Counted from the first letter of the stretch, positions 8,142 to 15,608 are shown. The stretch: DNA of 19,002 bases from DASXMX01 sp036794395 (GCA_036794395.1 DAIRGS010000130.1:1-19002), one strand, 5' to 3'. The notes: a model not told the origin generated them from the sequence alone. Numbers and translations: made by a program.

Positions 8142-9097
8142 ATCCCCAACTTTAGAAGGTCGGTGATGCGATGTTCCCACACCCAGTCTAATCCTTCGGC
8201 AGCTTCGTAGCCAAGATAATCGCTGCCGAAATAGCCGCACAGAAAGAGGACGAAACACACGGAATCACTATACGTCGCCTGAAGCTGGCGAATCTTCGTC
8301 GCCTCTTCTTTACGCCGTTTGTTTGTATTCGTGAAATCTCCCGCTGATTTGGCTTCAATGAGGATTGGAAGGCCGTCCTTGCGTCGCCGCTTCGGCTGAA
8401 TCACAACGTCCACGGGAATATTGACCCTTAAGGTTTCTCCGACTGCCAAGTTCATTCGGAAAGCAAACGTACCAAGCTCCATCGCCCGCAGTGGCGCTCC
8501 TGGGGGATGAGGTTGCTTCCGATAGCCGAGTTTCTCGAGGAAATCAGCGATCATGGCGAGTTGTCGCTGTTCCTGCGCATTGCGAACAATCGGGTTGGCA
8601 ACCGCACTACAAAGCCGATCGGCCACGATGGTCGAAGCTCGGTCGCGCTCGTGATCGGTTGGCACCTTGCCCGCGTCAAGCCAGGGAAAGATGTCGCGGT
8701 CCAGCAACTGGATGAGAATACGGCACACTGATGCAAGATGCTGGGCAAGCAGTTCCGGCTTCATGCGCACAGCCAGTTTACCTTCCTCCATGCTGCCAAT
8801 CAGGGATTTATTCGCGTTTGCGAGGCCGATGAGACGGTCCACGGCCAGCGGTGGGGCGGTACACATGCGAAGTGTCGGAAGTGCGCCGGGTGTCGACCTG
8901 AGTGCTTCGGGATTTAGATTTCGAAGATCGTCCGTCGCCGTAAGCGCCAGCTTGACGTGTTCCGTAGTCCGAACGCGGGTGGATCGGAATGCTTCCGGCG
9001 CGAAACGCATGAACCACAAGTTGAATTGATCAACGGATGCGGCGATGTCTGCTTTCCATAGGTGGGGCTTATCCGCGTTTATCTTCGAGCGTCCCAA
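8138..9097 (-). CDS. XamI-like type II restriction endonuclease
   Basis: A 319-residue protein recognised as the XamI endonuclease family by conserved stretches: DKPHLWKADIAASVDQFNLW (9-28), NLNPEALRSTPGALPTLRM, IVADRLCSAVANPIVRNAQE (157-176) and the C-terminal YLGYEAAEGLDWVWEHRI. A PD-(D/E)xK nuclease core is visible as Asp230 in IPVDVVIQ followed by Glu248 and Lys250 in LIEAKSAGDF. XamI cuts GTCGAC; sharing this specificity is inference. The start is TTG at 9097, with GGAG six bases upstream (9104-9107); no in-frame ATG fits. The TTG may keep nuclease output low. The stop overlaps the methyltransferase ATG. No controller (C) protein gene is seen. The gene starts 88 bases downstream of the desaturase stop on the same strand. 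Confidence 0.92.
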   Translation of the reverse strand: MGRSKINADKPHLWKADIAASVDQFNLWFMRFAPEAFRSTRVRTTEHVKLALTATDDLRNLNPEALRSTPGALPTLRMCTAPPLAVDRLIGLANANKSLIGSMEEGKLAVRMKPELLAQHLASVCRILIQLLDRDIFPWLDAGKVPTDHERDRASTIVADRLCSAVANPIVRNAQEQRQLAMIADFLEKLGYRKQPHPPGAPLRAMELGTFAFRMNLAVGETLRVNIPVDVVIQPKRRRKDGLPILIEAKSAGDFTNTNKRRKEEATKIRQLQATYSDSVCFVLFLCGYFGSDYLGYEAAEGLDWVWEHRITDLLKLGI

Positions 9098-9185
9098 TCC
9101 CTGCTCCGATCCGTGATCGATTCATCGTAAAGGAATCGCAGACCGGCCCTAAGGAGCTGCATACCTTGCTTGGAGCAGTTCTAGG

Positions 9186-10313
9186 TCAACCCGCCGAAAT
9201 CACCGGCCGGCCCATCGCCACCAGCCACCGGCAGTGCGATCGAACCGCTCCCCAGAACGTCTTGTTCGCGTTGTAGCGAACGCCGAACTCATTGCACACC
9301 TTCTCCACAACCTTCGAAAGCTCCGGATAGTGAACGTGGCAGATCTTATGGAAGAGGTGATGCTCAACCTGGAAGTTCAGTCCACCCAGGAACCAGCTCA
9401 ACACCCGGTTGCTCCGGGCGAAGTTCGCGGTCGTCAACACCTGATGAACCGCCCATTCATTTTCAACGCGTGCACCGCCGGTTGCGGTCGGTACTGGAAC
9501 CGGGAAATCGGCTTCTTCGACACAGTGCGCGAGTTGGAACACCACGCTCAGCGCCACGCCACTCACAAAGGCCGCCAGGGAATAAACTCCAACGACGGCC
9601 CAGAACGGGTGCAGCATCATTGGAAGGACGAACGCCAGCGAGAAGAAAATCATCTTGCCGCCAATGAACACGGCCAGGTTCTTGCCCTTGGGCCGCGGAA
9701 TCTTGTGCCCGCCGATCCGGCCAATGGCGACGCTGTAAAAATCATCCACTAAGTGCCATTTGATCGCCAGGAAGCCGTACAGCAGCCAAAGGTAAACGCC
9801 CTGAAGCCGGTGAAACGGATATCGCTTCTGCTCGGGGGCAAGCCGGCCAAAGAACCCAATGTTGATGTCGTCATCGTACCCATCCACATTGGTGTATGTG
9901 TGGTGGATGGTGTTGTGCTTCCAGTCCCAGAGGTAGGAACTTCCACCTATGACGTCCAGCGTCATCGCCATGAGCTTGTTCACCCAGGCCCGCTCGGAAT
10001 ACGCCTTGTGCGCCGCGTCGTGCTGGATATTGAATCCAATCGCGGCCATGGCCATGCCCAGAACCGCCGCCAGCGGAAGGACCAACCACCAACTGCTCAC
10101 CACAAACATCAACAAGATGTATGCGCCCGCGCACCAGGCCAAAATCGAGGCGGTCTTGAAATACATTCTGGGACAATCGCGTCGACGCCGCCCGGTTTTC
10201 TCGAAATAGGCGTCCACCTGCTTCCTTAATTCACGCAGAAAACGGTCGCTTCCATTGAATTTGAGCTTCGGCAACCCGCTGGCGCGAGGGGTCTCGATTG
10301 TGTTGGTTTCCAT
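9186..10313 (-). CDS. Membrane fatty acid desaturase (front-end / acyl-lipid type)
   Basis: An integral membrane di-iron desaturase of about 375 residues. Counted from a possible TTG at 10331, the three histidine boxes are HDAAH (104-108), HNTIHH (139-144) and QVEHH (321-325, continuing LFHKICHVHYPELS). The QVEHH form of the third box is typical of delta-5/delta-6-like front-end and related acyl-lipid desaturases, but no N-terminal cytochrome b5 domain is present. Hydrophobic segments flank the boxes (about 63-102 and in the middle part). It introduces a cis double bond into membrane acyl chains using O2 and an external electron donor. The start is uncertain: TTG 10331 and ATG 10313 both lack a clear ribosome binding site, and I prefer ATG. 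The gene is divergent from the PepSY-like lipoprotein gene. Confidence 0.92.
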   Translation of the reverse strand: METNTIETPRASGLPKLKFNGSDRFLRELRKQVDAYFEKTGRRRRDCPRMYFKTASILAWCAGAYILLMFVVSSWWLVLPLAAVLGMAMAAIGFNIQHDAAHKAYSERAWVNKLMAMTLDVIGGSSYLWDWKHNTIHHTYTNVDGYDDDINIGFFGRLAPEQKRYPFHRLQGVYLWLLYGFLAIKWHLVDDFYSVAIGRIGGHKIPRPKGKNLAVFIGGKMIFFSLAFVLPMMLHPFWAVVGVYSLAAFVSGVALSVVFQLAHCVEEADFPVPVPTATGGARVENEWAVHQVLTTANFARSNRVLSWFLGGLNFQVEHHLFHKICHVHYPELSKVVEKVCNEFGVRYNANKTFWGAVRSHCRWLVAMGRPVISAG

Positions 10314-10537
10314 TGGGGGCTTGTTTCGCAATCTCTTCGGAGGACTTGGGACGGCACGATCCGTCCCACCAATCGTGCAAACGCGTAACCGATGTCATTC
10401 TTCTATGATCGGGTAACCGTTCCGCGGCGATCAAATACTGAGGACGTTACTTTATGAGACGAACCGCAGACGCTGCAAGTTCGCTCATCCGTAATTCATT
10501 CGCCCGTCACAATCTTCGCGTAGTCTCCGCAAAGTCA

Positions 10538-10554
10538 GGTCGGGCGTACCGACC
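10538..10554. repeat. Small inverted repeat upstream of lipoprotein gene
   Basis: GGTCGG and CCGACC flank a five-base loop, about 33 bases before the ATG at 10587. It could be a leader hairpin or an operator; nothing else supports a function. Confidence 0.35.
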
Positions 10555-10586
10555 GAATGTCAGTGGTATACCGGAAGGAGCATCAA

Positions 10587-10925
10587 ATGGGAAAGTCCTG
10601 GATCTTGCTCGCACTTTTGGCCGCGGGCTGTGCAGCACATAATGGCACCGCCAAGTCGGGAAAAGAAAAAGACGAAGGCAACGAGACCAAAATCAAATTC
10701 AGCGAAGCCCCCGAAGCGGTCCAAAAGACCCTCACCGAGCAAGCGAACGGTCAGAAAATCGAATCCGTCGACAAGCAAACCAAAGACGGCAAAACCGTCT
10801 TCGAGGCCGACGCGGTGATCAACGGCACCAACTACGAAATCGTCGTTGCCTCCGACGGCACACTGGTCAAAAAGTCAGTGGACAAGGAAGAAGACGAAAA
10901 GAAGGGCAAAGAAAAGAAGGATTGA
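10587..10925 (+). CDS. PepSY-like domain lipoprotein
   Basis: A 112-residue protein. The N-terminus MGKSWILLALLAAGC is a lipoprotein signal with lipobox LAAGC, giving lipidation at Cys15 and export across the inner membrane. After a charged linker, about residues 35-95 form one PepSY-like unit (IKFSEAPEAVQKTL, then KQTKDGKTVFEADAVINGTN and YEIVVASDGTLVKKS). The tail is a short Lys/Glu-rich stretch (DKEEDEKKGKEKKD). PepSY-like domains are thought to bind or inhibit partner proteins in the envelope; no partner is obvious here. The start at 10587 is chosen because AAGGAG (10575-10580) sits six bases upstream and the signal peptide begins there; a longer frame from 10557 would add ten residues in front of the signal. 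Confidence 0.82.
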   Translation: MGKSWILLALLAAGCAAHNGTAKSGKEKDEGNETKIKFSEAPEAVQKTLTEQANGQKIESVDKQTKDGKTVFEADAVINGTNYEIVVASDGTLVKKSVDKEEDEKKGKEKKD

Positions 10926-10966
10926 AGTGATTCCCCAGAACGACCGACAGCGATTTGAGTCTTGTG

Positions 10967-11009
10967 GTGCGGGCCTCCAGGCCTGCACGTGTAGCCCTGC
11001 GGGCTACAC
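10967..11009. repeat. Two adjacent small hairpins downstream of lipoprotein gene
   Basis: 10967-10988 is an imperfect inverted repeat (GTGCGGGCC against GGCCTGCAC, one mismatch). 10989-11009 is a perfect 9-bp stem, GTGTAGCCC/GGGCTACAC, with loop TGC. Such GC-rich palindromes are common dispersed intergenic repeats; neither is followed by a T tract. Confidence 0.6.
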
Positions 11010-11045
11010 AGATCGGGCCGAATCGCGCAAGGTCATTCAAACAAA

Positions 11046-11126
11046 TGTCATCCTGGAGCGCAGCGAAGGATCTGATAGTCGAACGGCTCTCCGGAATCAG
11101 ATCCTTCGCTGCGCTCAAGGATGACA
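11046..11126. repeat. Long near-perfect inverted repeat between convergent genes, possible bidirectional terminator
   Basis: The arms 11046-11076 and 11096-11126 are 31 bases each with a single mismatch, around a 19-base loop. The core GAGCGCAGCGAAGGATCT is, from memory, a dispersed intergenic repeat in many genomes. It lies between the lipoprotein gene (+, ending 10925) and the transaldolase gene (-, ending 11167), so transcripts from both sides would fold it. No T tract follows, so rho-independent termination is not assured. Confidence 0.8.
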
Positions 11127-11166
11127 GGGTGAGCACTTAACATCTATGCACCGAGTCCGATTGCTG

Positions 11167-12222
11167 CTACTTCGCCCCGGTCAGCTGGGCTCGCTTTTCC
11201 GTAATCAACTTCACCAGAGCATGCTGCGGATCTGAGAACTTTTTTGTGCCTTCTTCCATTAGCGTGCGTTCCATCTTTGCCATATCCACTTTCTGGTCGA
11301 TCTCCTTCAACACCGCATCGGGCGGCATCTGATCGATCTTCCGGGAATACTGATGATTGAGCTTCTGTACGGCTTCGTTGGTGGCGGGGGGGTTGGTCTG
11401 AATATCACTTCCGGCAAGGGCATCCACGTACTTATCTGCCGGGTCGGTCGGCTTCTTCACACCTGTGCTGGCAAACACGATCTCCTGCTGAAGCCGCAGG
11501 TTCTTTCCTTTCCAGAACTCCTGATTGAGCTTCCAGATTCGCTTGACGTTGACCAGGCCCACCTGTCCCTGTGCCGCAGGGCTTAAGTCAGGGACTTGTT
11601 TCTCCGTGTACACGTCGATGCGCGAAACGAAGATGCTGTAAACACTCTTAAAATCGTTTAGCCCGTTTTTCCGTCGCTGTGCCCCGCGCCAGATGTTCTC
11701 GCGCGCAATCTTGTACTGTCGCTCTGAAAAAATCAGTGTGACGTTCAGCGTGATGCCCGCCGCGGCGAGCTCTTCCAGCGCTTCAAGCCCAGCCGGGGTG
11801 GCCGGCACTTTGATCATTCGATTCTTATGTCCCGCCGACCATTTCTTCCCCAGCTCGATATATCGCCGCACCCGCTGGGCGTGCGGCACCGGCTTCTGCT
11901 CGTCTTCCAGCAGCGGATCCAACTCAAAACTCACATACCCATCGTTCCCCCTGGTCTGCTCCCACACGGGCAAAAACACATCCTGTGCGGCCTTCACCAA
12001 CTCGTCATCCAGCGCCCACGCAACATCCTCAGCCTCCAGACCTTTTTCAGTCAGTTGCGTGATGCGATCATCGAACTTCCCCGCCTTGAGAATTTCCGAA
12101 ATAATAATCGGATTGGAAGTAGCGCCGCTGGCCCCCAATGCACGATTCGTCTTCACGTCGCTCGGCTCCACCCCATCCAGCCAAACCTTGGTCCCGCTAG
12201 CGATCAACGATTGCAATGACAT
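11167..12222 (-). CDS. tal: Transaldolase
   Basis: A 351-residue cytoplasmic enzyme of the non-oxidative pentose phosphate pathway. It moves the dihydroxyacetone unit of sedoheptulose-7-phosphate to glyceraldehyde-3-phosphate through a Schiff base. The family signature GATSNPII lies at 33-40 and the Schiff-base lysine is Lys138 in NRMIKVPATPAGLEAL, followed by GITLNVTLIFS. The length and the C-terminal part (KIDQMPPDAVLKEIDQKVDM) fit the longer Tal subfamily near 350-370 residues, not the short TalC/FSA type. The start at 12222 is supported by AAAGGAG, with seven bases between GGAG and the ATG; an open frame continues upstream to 12288 without support. No other pentose phosphate gene is adjacent. 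The gene converges on the long hairpin at 11046-11126. Confidence 0.95.
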   Translation of the reverse strand: MSLQSLIASGTKVWLDGVEPSDVKTNRALGASGATSNPIIISEILKAGKFDDRITQLTEKGLEAEDVAWALDDELVKAAQDVFLPVWEQTRGNDGYVSFELDPLLEDEQKPVPHAQRVRRYIELGKKWSAGHKNRMIKVPATPAGLEALEELAAAGITLNVTLIFSERQYKIARENIWRGAQRRKNGLNDFKSVYSIFVSRIDVYTEKQVPDLSPAAQGQVGLVNVKRIWKLNQEFWKGKNLRLQQEIVFASTGVKKPTDPADKYVDALAGSDIQTNPPATNEAVQKLNHQYSRKIDQMPPDAVLKEIDQKVDMAKMERTLMEEGTKKFSDPQHALVKLITEKRAQLTGAK

Positions 12223-12400
12223 CCGGCCGCTCCTTTCCGTTTGAGCAGTTTGGGGATTATATGGCGGATCGGTCGAAAGACGCGACACGGCTGCTGATCT
12301 ACGTTAAATTATAGAAACGGGAATGCGAGGCTCCGGCCGAGCTTGATCCTGAAACGTGCTCAGCTTGGCAAGTCCCACGTGCCCCCGTGATCGCGTCAAA

Positions 12401-13135
12401 CTAGACTTCCGGCCTCTGGAGATTAAGACGTTTCACAAACTCGATATGGTCCAAACTCGCCAGCCCCTCCTGCTGAACCCGCACAACCGTCGACAAATCG
12501 CCCCGAATCATTGCCGCGGCATCCAACCACAGACCCGGCAGCACTTCACTCCGAAAAACTCCATCCGATGAAGCTGCAAGTTGGACGTACTCGTCTCCCC
12601 GCAACACCATCCAGTCGATTGCTCGCTCCAAAACGCGCCAAACGATGTATTCCTTCACCCCGTTACGGCGATAGACCTGTTTTTTGACGTGCAGATCATA
12701 ACTGGCAGTACTCGCCGAAACCTCGGCAATGATCTCTGGCGCACCCACGACATATCCTTCGTCATCTACGTCCGCCTGCCCCCCATAAGCGGTAAGAACG
12801 TATAAAAACGCATCCGGTTGCGGCTCATTCTTAATCTCAAGTCGAAGACTCGAGTTGTCCCCTCCCCGCACAGCGGGTACCGCAGCGCGATAGTGCCCCA
12901 GCCAGAAGATCAAATCGAAATGCGGACCCCCATGATTCGCCTGCGAAACCGGCGGCGCCATATACACAATCCCTTCGAGCAATTCCGCCTTCACGCTTGC
13001 GGTCGCTGCCGCGTAACGGCGCTCAAATTCATCACGATCCAGATGATCGCCAGGCTGTAGCGGAAACTCCCGCACCTGCGACCCTTCGGACAATTGTGGT
13101 TGTATGGGTTGAGCCACTGACATCGATAAAAACAT
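12401..13135 (-). CDS. Uma2-family (DUF820) putative PD-(D/E)xK endonuclease
   Basis: A 244-residue protein from the ATG at 13135. The Uma2 fold is recognised by ELLEGIVYMAPPVSQANHG (51-69), where ELIDG is the usual form, by NEPQPDAFLY (103-112) with the catalytic-type Asp109, and by PEIIAEVSASTASYDLHVKKQVYRRNG with Glu138 and Lys152, then VKEYIVW. These residues make up a restriction-nuclease-like active site. Uma2 proteins are abundant in cyanobacteria and Planctomycetota, and their cellular role is unknown. Alternative starts exist at 13123 and upstream to 13234, but the latter would overlap the neighbouring gene. A GGGGAG-like sequence lies about 13 bases before 13135, so the start is moderately supported. 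It probably follows the upstream HExxH gene in one transcript. Confidence 0.88.
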   Translation of the reverse strand: MFLSMSVAQPIQPQLSEGSQVREFPLQPGDHLDRDEFERRYAAATASVKAELLEGIVYMAPPVSQANHGGPHFDLIFWLGHYRAAVPAVRGGDNSSLRLEIKNEPQPDAFLYVLTAYGGQADVDDEGYVVGAPEIIAEVSASTASYDLHVKKQVYRRNGVKEYIVWRVLERAIDWMVLRGDEYVQLAASSDGVFRSEVLPGLWLDAAAMIRGDLSTVVRVQQEGLASLDHIEFVKRLNLQRPEV

Positions 13136-13169
13136 TCTACTGGCTCGACTCCCCTCGCGCCCATCGAAT

Positions 13170-13568
13170 TCACCCCGGCGTCTCTCCAAACGCCTCCCGC
13201 TCAAACGGGTTATCCTCATAGGCCCGAAGCCCACGAATTTTCATCACGACGGACATGATCAAATAAGCCGGGATAAAGAACGGCCCCCAGCGCTCGCATT
13301 GCCGGACATGCACACGCTCATGATTGCGCGTCAGATCCAGAAGGTCTTGATCGCGTGCGATCACCACATGACCCAGCGTCATCGCCGATGCGCCGCCCTT
13401 CAGCAATGTGCAATGTGTAAGGAAGAGCCTGGTCATCCGGCCATGCAGTTCCAGAACGCCATCCACCCGGCGTGCGTGGCCGGTAAAGAGCGAGTCGGGC
13501 AAAAACACCAGCCCAAGCAGACTCGTGGGTAACGCCCATAGATAAACTAGAACCCGTGGAACGCGCAT
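13170..13568 (-). CDS. Small membrane protein with HExxH motif, putative zinc metalloprotease-like
   Basis: A 132-residue protein. The N-terminus is hydrophobic (about residues 6-26) and a second hydrophobic segment lies at about 97-110. Between them is HERVHVRQ (83-90), an HExxH zinc-binding signature, followed by YEDNPFEREA (117-126), which supplies candidate third ligands (Glu). HExxH plus a downstream Glu is the gluzincin arrangement, so a membrane-associated metalloprotease or a metal-binding relative is possible; activity is inference. I recall similar uncharacterised proteins with the HERxHxRQxERWG and NPFExEA pattern, but no name. The ATG at 13568 has GAGGT about ten bases upstream. 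It is followed after about 35 bases by the Uma2 gene and is divergent from the gene at about 13646. Confidence 0.72.
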   Translation of the reverse strand: MRVPRVLVYLWALPTSLLGLVFLPDSLFTGHARRVDGVLELHGRMTRLFLTHCTLLKGGASAMTLGHVVIARDQDLLDLTRNHERVHVRQCERWGPFFIPAYLIMSVVMKIRGLRAYEDNPFEREAFGETPG

Positions 13569-13645
13569 CAGTATCAGTACCTCAGACAGCCAACTTGCTT
13601 CAACGCGACCTACGATATCGCGACTGCATGCGGTGTGCCCAACTA

Positions 13646-14020
13646 ATGCACAACTCTCAACGACCTATATCTGTTCCCTCCGATACCCCGCTGACCGACG
13701 AGCAAGTGCTCGATCTGTTCGACGCCAGTCCTCCGGATGCATTTTCCGTCTTGAGTCGCCGGGCCAAAAAGGGTCTATCGGATGACTCGGTTGCTCGAAT
13801 GCTGGTCGCCGGCGGGTCTCCAGTACCTCAGCCAATTCCCCTTGCGGCTCCGGTATCTATTCCGCCCATGCCCCTGGAGTACGAGCCAACCGAATTTCAA
13901 ACGCGTCGATTCAACCCCGCCAGCGCGCCGCTCGCCTATCGGATCCTGAGAATCGGATTGTGGCTGGGCGTTGCCGCGGCCATGGTGGCGGTCATGCTGA
14001 CCCGCTTTTTGGACCGGTAA
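13646..14020 (+). CDS. Hypothetical protein with C-terminal membrane anchor
   Basis: Not recognised. From the ATG at 13646 it has 124 residues: a soluble acidic N-terminal part (TPLTDEQVLDLFDASPPDAF, then SVLSRRAKKGLSDDSVARML), a proline-rich linker (SPVPQPIPLAAPVSIPPMPL) and one C-terminal transmembrane segment (about residues 100-118, IGLWLGVAAAMVAVMLTRFL). It would be a tail-anchored or single-pass membrane protein with the N-terminal part in the cytoplasm. Other starts are ATG 13628 and GTG 13556; the latter overlaps the start of the divergent gene at 13568 and is less likely. No clear ribosome binding site marks any of them. Its position just before the DnaA-box region and dnaN may be coincidental. 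Confidence 0.6.
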   Translation: MHNSQRPISVPSDTPLTDEQVLDLFDASPPDAFSVLSRRAKKGLSDDSVARMLVAGGSPVPQPIPLAAPVSIPPMPLEYEPTEFQTRRFNPASAPLAYRILRIGLWLGVAAAMVAVMLTRFLDR

Positions 14021-14047
14021 CTCTTTGAACAGGCCGCTTGGACACCC

Positions 14048-14056
14048 TGTGGAAAA
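14048..14056 (-). promoter_or_regulatory. DnaA-box-like site 1
   Basis: TGTGGAAAA, whose complement TTTTCCACA differs by one base from the TTATCCACA consensus. It is inverted relative to site 2. Confidence 0.5.
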
Positions 14057-14184
14057 GCTGCTTTTGGGCGTACACGAACGGAGTGCCAGTTATCGGTCCG
14101 GCCAACAGCAATCATCCCTAAGGACGTGTCGGGTGTTGGTGGCATCCATCGCAACGCGCGTGGCGCATCAGCTCAGCCAACAAG

Positions 14185-14193
14185 TTTTCCACA
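14185..14193 (+). promoter_or_regulatory. DnaA-box-like site 2
   Basis: TTTTCCACA, one mismatch to TTATCCACA. It is identical in sequence to the complement of site 1. Confidence 0.5.
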
Positions 14194-14259
14194 GCGACAG
14201 TCCGATAATAGATGATATAAGATACCGCACTCATTGGGCTTAACTGCTGTTTATGAAAG

Positions 14260-14268
14260 TTATACACA
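14260..14268 (+). promoter_or_regulatory. DnaA-box-like site 3
   Basis: TTATACACA, a perfect match to the TTATNCACA consensus. It overlaps a possible -10 element (TATACA) of dnaN. Confidence 0.55.
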
Positions 14269-14290
14269 ATGCGCCAGCCATCATTACTAC

Positions 14291-14318
14291 TGTTACTGAC
14301 CTAAAGCTTTTAGTAACA
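14291..14318. repeat. Inverted repeat in dnaN upstream region
   Basis: TGTTACT and AGTAACA are perfect inverted arms spaced by 14 bases, centred on AAAGCTTT (14303-14310). The symmetric, AT-rich form looks like an operator or a cruciform site. Confidence 0.45.
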
Positions 14319-14446
14319 CAGTGGTGGGAGTAAAGTACCCGACCCACTCGCCGTAAGCGTGTTATCGGGCAAGTAAGACTTTGCAGACGGCCACCAATGT
14401 GGCCATGATCGGGTTGCAAGATTGATCGGGCACACAGAGGGAATTC

Positions 14447-15550
14447 ATGAAAGTGATTTGTAATCGTGGTGCGCTGCTTGAAGCGCTGACCGTCTGCGGC
14501 AACGTCGTCGCGTCGCGTACACCCAAGCCGGTGCTTCAGTGCGTCAAGCTCAGCGCTGCCGATGATCGGCTTATCGTCTCGGCCACGGATCTCGAAGTCG
14601 CCATCCGCTATTCCGACAACCAGGTCCAGATCGAGCAGCCCGGCGAAACCCTGGTGCCCGCCGATAAGCTCCGCGACATTGTTCGCGAAAGCGTCGATGA
14701 CACGCTCTCCATCGAAATTGCCCAGGACAACGCCAACATCCGCGGGCAGGATTCGCATTTCAAAATCTTTACCCAGCGTGCAGAAGACTTCCCCGCCATC
14801 CCGGATTTCGAGGGCGAGCCGGATGTCGAAATCAATGGTGGCCTGCTCAAGCAACTGATCGCCCAGACGCTCTTTGCCGCGGCCAAGGAGAGCACCCGTT
14901 ACGCGTTCAACGGCGTGCTGGTCACCGCGGCCGCCAAAAAAGTGAGTCTCGTCAGCACCGATGGCCGTCGACTCGCCATGGCCAAGGGCGATCTCATTTC
15001 CGAAAAGCTCGGCAAGGATGGCGCAAAGGCAATCATCCCCGCCAAGGCCCTGAACCTGCTCGATAAGCTCATCGACGATCCCGAAGAGACCATCGGCGTG
15101 CAGATCCGCGAAAACCAGGTCATCTTCCACAGCCCCAGTGCCACGCTCACCACCAACCTCGTCGAAGGCCAGTTCCCGCCTTACGACGACGTGATCCCCA
15201 AGGATTGCGACAAGAAAATGACCGCGGCGACGGCGGACTTCCTGAGTGCCATCCGTCGCGCTGCGTTGCTCACCACCGAAGAGAGCAAAGGCGTGCGGAT
15301 GCACTTTTCAAAGAAAGGCTTGGTATTGACCAGCCGCTCCCCCGAATCCGGCGAAGCCACGGTCAATTTTCCCTGCAAATTCGAAGGCGCCGATATCGAG
15401 ATCGGGTTCAATCCCAGCTTCCTCACCGACGCTCTGAAAGTGGTCGACAGCGACGAAATCTCCCTGGAACTAACCGCCCCCAACCGCCCCGGCCTGCTCA
15501 AAGGCGGTGCGAATTTCCTCTACGTGATCATGCCGGTGAACCTGCAGTAA
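14447..15550 (+). CDS. dnaN: DNA polymerase III sliding clamp, beta subunit
   Basis: A 367-residue protein matching the bacterial beta clamp along its whole length. It starts MKVICNRGALLEAL and contains ASRTPKPVLQCVKL, SATDLEVAIRY and ADKLRDIVRE in domain 1. YAFNGVLV and VSTDGRRLAMAKG lie in domain 2, then VEGQFPPYDDVIP in domain 3. It ends YVIMPVNLQ, close to the usual YVIMPMRL end that borders the partner-binding pocket. The dimeric ring encircles DNA and tethers polymerase III and repair proteins. GAGGGA (14437-14442) lies four bases before the ATG. dnaA is not adjacent, unlike the common dnaA-dnaN order. The dciA-like gene follows 58 bases downstream, so the two probably form an operon for replisome loading. 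Confidence 0.97.
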   Translation: MKVICNRGALLEALTVCGNVVASRTPKPVLQCVKLSAADDRLIVSATDLEVAIRYSDNQVQIEQPGETLVPADKLRDIVRESVDDTLSIEIAQDNANIRGQDSHFKIFTQRAEDFPAIPDFEGEPDVEINGGLLKQLIAQTLFAAAKESTRYAFNGVLVTAAAKKVSLVSTDGRRLAMAKGDLISEKLGKDGAKAIIPAKALNLLDKLIDDPEETIGVQIRENQVIFHSPSATLTTNLVEGQFPPYDDVIPKDCDKKMTAATADFLSAIRRAALLTTEESKGVRMHFSKKGLVLTSRSPESGEATVNFPCKFEGADIEIGFNPSFLTDALKVVDSDEISLELTAPNRPGLLKGGANFLYVIMPVNLQ

Positions 15551-15560
15551 AACGCTGTAG

Positions 15561-15582
15561 GGGCGGGCCCCTGTGTCCGCCC
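15561..15582. repeat. GC-rich hairpin between dnaN and dciA
   Basis: GGGCGG (15561-15566) and CCGCCC (15577-15582) form a six-base stem with a ten-base loop. From memory similar GGGGCGGGCCCC / TGTCCGCCC sequences occur as dispersed intergenic repeats. It could reduce read-through into dciA, but no T tract follows. Confidence 0.5.
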
Positions 15583-15608
15583 GGCGTGACCTTGGCGGAG
15601 CAACGTTT

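Larger units (their letters stand above)
14021..14446. promoter_or_regulatory. Intergenic region upstream of dnaN with DnaA-box-like sites
   Basis: A 426-base region without a gene. It holds three DnaA-box-like 9-mers (14048, 14185, 14260), an AT-rich stretch at about 14204-14225, and a palindromic site at 14291-14318. It must contain the dnaN promoter. A possible TTAACT (14240-14245) and TATACA (14261-14266) pair would place DnaA box 3 over the -10, but the 15-base spacer is short. It could be a replication origin or a DnaA-regulated promoter; see findings. Confidence 0.55.

Noticed and set aside
10454..10642. Plus-strand frame of 62 codons upstream of the lipoprotein gene
   Set aside because: It overlaps the lipoprotein start and signal peptide in another frame and shows no family resemblance.
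10926..11160. Possible CRISPR array because of repeated palindromic segments
   Set aside because: The three palindromes differ in sequence and size and there is no regular repeat-spacer pattern.
14240..15304. Long minus-strand open frame of 354 codons over dnaN
   Set aside because: It is the antisense shadow of dnaN, whose protein is unmistakable. Its Asp/Gly/Val-rich translation is typical of a codon-bias artefact.
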